Assembly (NCBI GenBank): GCA_947629315.1
Contig: CANRDB010000015.1
Coordinates: 1-34,151, forward strand
Source of the DNA: an uncultured Bacilli bacterium
GTDB lineage: Bacteria; Bacillota_I; Bacilli_A; RF39; UBA660
DNA length: 34,151 nucleotides
Direction: 5' to 3'
In this document: piece after piece, positions 31,946 to 34,151 of the stretch
How the letters are laid out: each line of letters begins with the position of its first letter
How positions within the stretch are numbered: the stretch's first letter is position 1
The notes under the pieces: generated by a model
Database searches by the model: none
Told to the model about the DNA's origin: nothing
What the model saw: the letters and a program-made list of their open reading frames with translations, nothing else
Position numbers and translations under genes: made by a program

Positions 31946-33943
31946 ATGAGTGAATTAGCAAGTATTAAAGGAATAGGACCAAAAACTATTCAAATTTTAA
32001 ATCGATTGAATATTTATACGATTGAAGATATGGTAACGTATTATCCATATCGTTTTGATGTGTTAGCGAGAACCAACCTAAAAGAGGCCTATCCAGATGA
32101 GAGAATTATTCTTGATGGAATCATTCAGAATGAACCACTAGTATATTTTTTTAGTAAAAAAATGAACAAAATGACATTCCGTTTTGATACGGGAAGTACT
32201 CTTTTATCTGTTACTATTTTTAATAGGGCTTTTTTAAAAAGTAATTTACACGTTGGAACGAAAGTAATTATTATTGGAAAATACAATCCTAAACAGAACA
32301 TGGTAGTTGCTTCTGAATTACGTTTAGGGATGCTACCCCCTAATCCAACGATTGAACCCGTGTATCATGTTACGAATGGAATTAGCAGTGCTCAATTACA
32401 TAAAATGATACTATCCGCTTTAGATGAAAATTGGGAAATAACGGAATATATCCCAAAAATATTGGCTGGGAAATATCATTTCCCAGAAAAAAGAGCGAGT
32501 ATTTTAGAGATTCATCGCCCGGGAAATAATCAGACACTTCATCAGGCTATCAACTATTTGAAGTATGAAGAGCTGTTCCTTTTCATGATGAAGATGAATT
32601 ATTTGAAGAAAAATAGGGTATGGGAAAACGGTATTTCCCGGAAAATCACAAAAGAACAGGTAGATGCTTTCGTGGCACAATTGCCGTTTGAGTTGACGAG
32701 TGATCAACGGGAATGTGTGGATAAAATTCAGGAAGATATGAACAGTCCAAGGGTCATGAAACGCCTTATTCAGGGCGATGTCGGAAGCGGAAAAACCATC
32801 GTGGCAATTATTTCCCTATATTTAAATTTTCAGAGTGGATACCAAGGAGCTTTCATGGCTCCAACGGAAATTTTGGCGGAACAACACTACCAAACGATGC
32901 TTCGACTCTTCCAAAATTTCCCAATCAAAGTGGCACTTTTGACTGGAAAAATGAAGAAAAAAGAGCGAAATGCGCTCCTTAAAAAAATTGCTGACAACGA
33001 AGTAGATATTGTAGTTGGTACACATAGTCTCTTTAGTGAGGATGTTTACTATGATTCTTTAGGCTTGGTAATTACGGATGAGCAACATCGATTTGGGGTT
33101 AGGCAAAGAACGAAATTAAAAGAAAAGGGAATTAGTACAGATGTTCTGTATCTAAGTGCGACCCCCATCCCTAGAACATATGCCATTACCATTTATGGAG
33201 ATATGGATGTTTCTAATATTCACGTGAAACCAAAAGGGAGAAAAGAGATTATTACGGAGCTTTATAAGAATAAAGACATTAAAATCGTTTTGGAGAAAAT
33301 TCATGAACAAGTTCGTCAAAAACATCAAGTTTACGTAATTGCGACACAAATTGAAGACTCCGATAGTGATGAAGTTGAAAACGTGAAAGAACTGAAAGAA
33401 AAGTTCGAGAGAGCATTAGGGAAGATTTGCAAGGTTGGAATGCTTCATGGAAAAATGTCTTCAGAAGAAAAAGATTCTGTGATGCAATCTTTTGAAAAAA
33501 ACGAAATTCAAATTCTCATCAGTACCACTGTTATTGAAGTGGGAATCGATGTACCCAACGCTACCATGATGGTTATTTTTGATAGTTATCGTTTCGGACT
33601 TTCCCAACTTCACCAACTTCGTGGAAGGGTTGGAAGGGGCGAAAGTCAAAGTTTTTGTATCCTCTTAAGCGACCGTGAGAGCGAAAGATTATCTGTCATG
33701 ACGAAAACGACAGATGGCTTTAAGATTAGTGAAGAAGACTTCCGGTTAAGAGGTAGTGGGGATCTTTTTGGGACTAGACAAAGTGGTGATATGAAGTTCC
33801 ATCTAGCGGATTTAAAAAAAGATTTCCCAATTTTGCTTCATGCAAAAGATGATAGCATGGAAATTCTAAATAGTCAAGAGTATGCAGACGGGAAATATTT
33901 CCCATTACGGGAAATAATTGAAAAATCAATGTCATTAGATTAA
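31946..33943 (+). CDS. recG: ATP-dependent DNA helicase RecG
   Basis: Superfamily 2 helicase that reverses stalled forks and acts on branched DNA. At 665 residues it is full length. The N-terminal wedge domain includes IKGIGPKTIQILNRL and DMVTYYPYRFD. Motor motifs are QGDVGSGKT (Walker A, 276-284), MAPTEILAEQH, DEQHRFGVRQR (motif II), SATPIPRTYA (motif III), STTVIEVGIDVP, and QLRGRVGRGE (motif VI), followed by LRGSGDLFGTRQSG. The start is one base after the COG2426 stop. The DNA is notable: it holds many GGGAAAT and ATTTCCC elements, including perfect dyads, and a further palindrome near its 3' end (see findings). The protein itself looks ordinary. Confidence 0.97.
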   Translation: MSELASIKGIGPKTIQILNRLNIYTIEDMVTYYPYRFDVLARTNLKEAYPDERIILDGIIQNEPLVYFFSKKMNKMTFRFDTGSTLLSVTIFNRAFLKSNLHVGTKVIIIGKYNPKQNMVVASELRLGMLPPNPTIEPVYHVTNGISSAQLHKMILSALDENWEITEYIPKILAGKYHFPEKRASILEIHRPGNNQTLHQAINYLKYEELFLFMMKMNYLKKNRVWENGISRKITKEQVDAFVAQLPFELTSDQRECVDKIQEDMNSPRVMKRLIQGDVGSGKTIVAIISLYLNFQSGYQGAFMAPTEILAEQHYQTMLRLFQNFPIKVALLTGKMKKKERNALLKKIADNEVDIVVGTHSLFSEDVYYDSLGLVITDEQHRFGVRQRTKLKEKGISTDVLYLSATPIPRTYAITIYGDMDVSNIHVKPKGRKEIITELYKNKDIKIVLEKIHEQVRQKHQVYVIATQIEDSDSDEVENVKELKEKFERALGKICKVGMLHGKMSSEEKDSVMQSFEKNEIQILISTTVIEVGIDVPNATMMVIFDSYRFGLSQLHQLRGRVGRGESQSFCILLSDRESERLSVMTKTTDGFKISEEDFRLRGSGDLFGTRQSGDMKFHLADLKKDFPILLHAKDDSMEILNSQEYADGKYFPLREIIEKSMSLD

Positions 33944-34008
33944 CCAAAAATATTTTGGGAAATAATTCTTCAAAATTGTTGGGAAATATCTTGACTTATT
34001 TCCCAAAA
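33890..34008. repeat. Cluster of GGGAAATA/TATTTCCC operator-like elements
   Basis: Seven core copies occur in about 120 bases. GGGAAATATTTCCC is a palindrome at 33890-33903, and a further core lies at 33909. TTTTGGGAAATAA is at 33953-33965, TTGGGAAATA at 33979-33988, and TTATTTCCCAAAA at 33996-34008. The last is an exact 13-base reverse complement of the 33953 copy. The last two copies flank and overlap the -35 of the downstream promoter (33991), which fits an operator. The binding protein is unknown. Confidence 0.6.
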
Positions 34009-34019
34009 TCCCTTATACT
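33991..34019 (+). promoter_or_regulatory. Strong promoter of the structured RNA
   Basis: TTGACT (33991-33996), 17 bases, TATACT (34014-34019). Predicted start is about 34026. Its -35 lies between two opposed TTGGGAAATA-type half sites. Confidence 0.8.
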
Positions 34020-34025
34020 GATAAT

Positions 34026-34123
34026 GGCATGTTACTCCATGCCAGTGCTCTTACGGTCTAGATGTGAGAGCGCACAACCAAAACCCCCTGAAGGAGCACG
34101 ATACAATGTGCTCCACTTTTTTT
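34026..34123 (+). ncRNA. Unclassified compact structured RNA, about 98 nt
   Basis: No protein gene fits here, but the RNA is strongly structured. Hairpin 1: TGGCATG (34025-34031) with CATGCCA (34038-34044), loop TTACTC. Hairpin 2: GTG plus CTCTTAC (34045-34054) with GTGAGAG plus CAC (34064-34075), a 2-base CG bulge, one wobble and the 9-base loop GGTCTAGAT. A single-stranded segment AACCAAAACCCCCTGAA follows. Hairpin 3: GGAGCAC (34093-34099) with GTGCTCC (34108-34114) and seven T at 34117-34123, an intrinsic terminator. It matches no RNA family I know. It could be a free small RNA or a riboswitch-type leader for a gene beyond the window. Confidence is high for a terminated transcript and low for function. 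Confidence 0.65.
34093..34123 (+). terminator. Intrinsic terminator of the structured RNA
   Basis: Perfect 7-bp GGAGCAC/GTGCTCC stem, 8-base loop, then AC and seven T. Confidence 0.85.
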
Positions 34124-34151
34124 GCCCTTTATTTATAAGGGTTTGTAGCAT

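Noticed and set aside
33954-34010. The GGGAAATA cluster as a replication terminus or dif site
   Set aside because: No match to the dif consensus and no replication or Xer gene adjoining.
34026-34123. tracrRNA of a type II CRISPR system
   Set aside because: Terminal hairpin is similar in general look, but no repeat array, anti-repeat or cas gene is in the window; cannot be supported.
1-34151. Use of UGA as tryptophan codon (mycoplasma code)
   Set aside because: TGA ends hemW, ltaS and the rhomboid gene, and Trp positions in IleRS and others are TGG.
1-34151. tRNA, rRNA, IS elements, prophage or CRISPR array
   Set aside because: I saw no tRNA-like cloverleaf, transposase, integrase or regular spaced repeats in reading the window.

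Overview
The window is low-GC, gene-dense DNA from a Gram-positive (Bacillota-type) bacterium that uses the standard bacterial code: TGA ends several genes (for example hemW, ltaS, rhomboid) and Trp is written TGG, so it is not a code-4 mycoplasma. Gram-positive markers are a sortase-anchored surface protein, SepF and DivIVA-like proteins, an LtaS-type lipoteichoic acid synthase, a T-box riboswitch on ileS, RecD2 and an intact SigK-type sporulation sigma factor. A short DnaE and a pared-down division cluster suggest a reduced, probably host-associated lineage, perhaps an uncultured gut Bacilli or Erysipelotrichia-like group. That placement is inference.

Layout. 1-1.1 kb: 3' part of a VPDTG-anchored, SpaA-like surface protein. 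1.2-8.5 kb: dnaE, sepF, divIVA-like, T-box, ileS; this is a condensed form of the usual sepF-ylmG-ylmH-divIVA-ileS order. 8.5-13.8 kb: sigK (minus), a secreted Cys-containing protein, recD2, a 50-residue membrane peptide and a lipoprotein (minus). 13.9-18.6 kb: a possible SepF-like protein, the classic lspA-rluD pair, a YqgP-like rhomboid protease, a tail-anchored unknown and a 3-TM unknown (minus). 18.6-23.2 kb: lepA, a SpoIIID-like regulator, hemW and a TraB/GumN protein in one tight operon. 23.3-25.4 kb: an unusual tandem ThyX-like protein overlapping a divergent dTMP kinase gene. 25.4-29.5 kb: DUF1700-like membrane protein, ltaS and a coupled membrane protein. 29.6-33.9 kb: HerA-type ATPase, a COG2426 membrane protein and recG. 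33.9-34.15 kb: a dense cluster of GGGAAATA/TATTTCCC elements over a strong promoter that drives a compact structured RNA of about 100 nt ending in a perfect intrinsic terminator.

Themes. Nucleotide and replication functions (DnaE, ThyX/Tmk, RecD2, RecG, HerA) and envelope functions (SepF, DivIVA, LspA, LtaS, surface protein) dominate. Almost every transcription unit ends in a short intrinsic terminator, followed within tens of bases by an extended -10 promoter (TGN-TATAAT type), with the terminator T-tract lying where the -35 should be. The points most worth following up are the orphan structured RNA with its operator-like repeats, the ThyX fusion whose halves have lost different parts of the signature, and an isoleucyl-tRNA synthetase with GLHH in place of the HIGH motif. 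There is no intergenic gap over 300 bases; the largest (5183-5415) holds the T-box.
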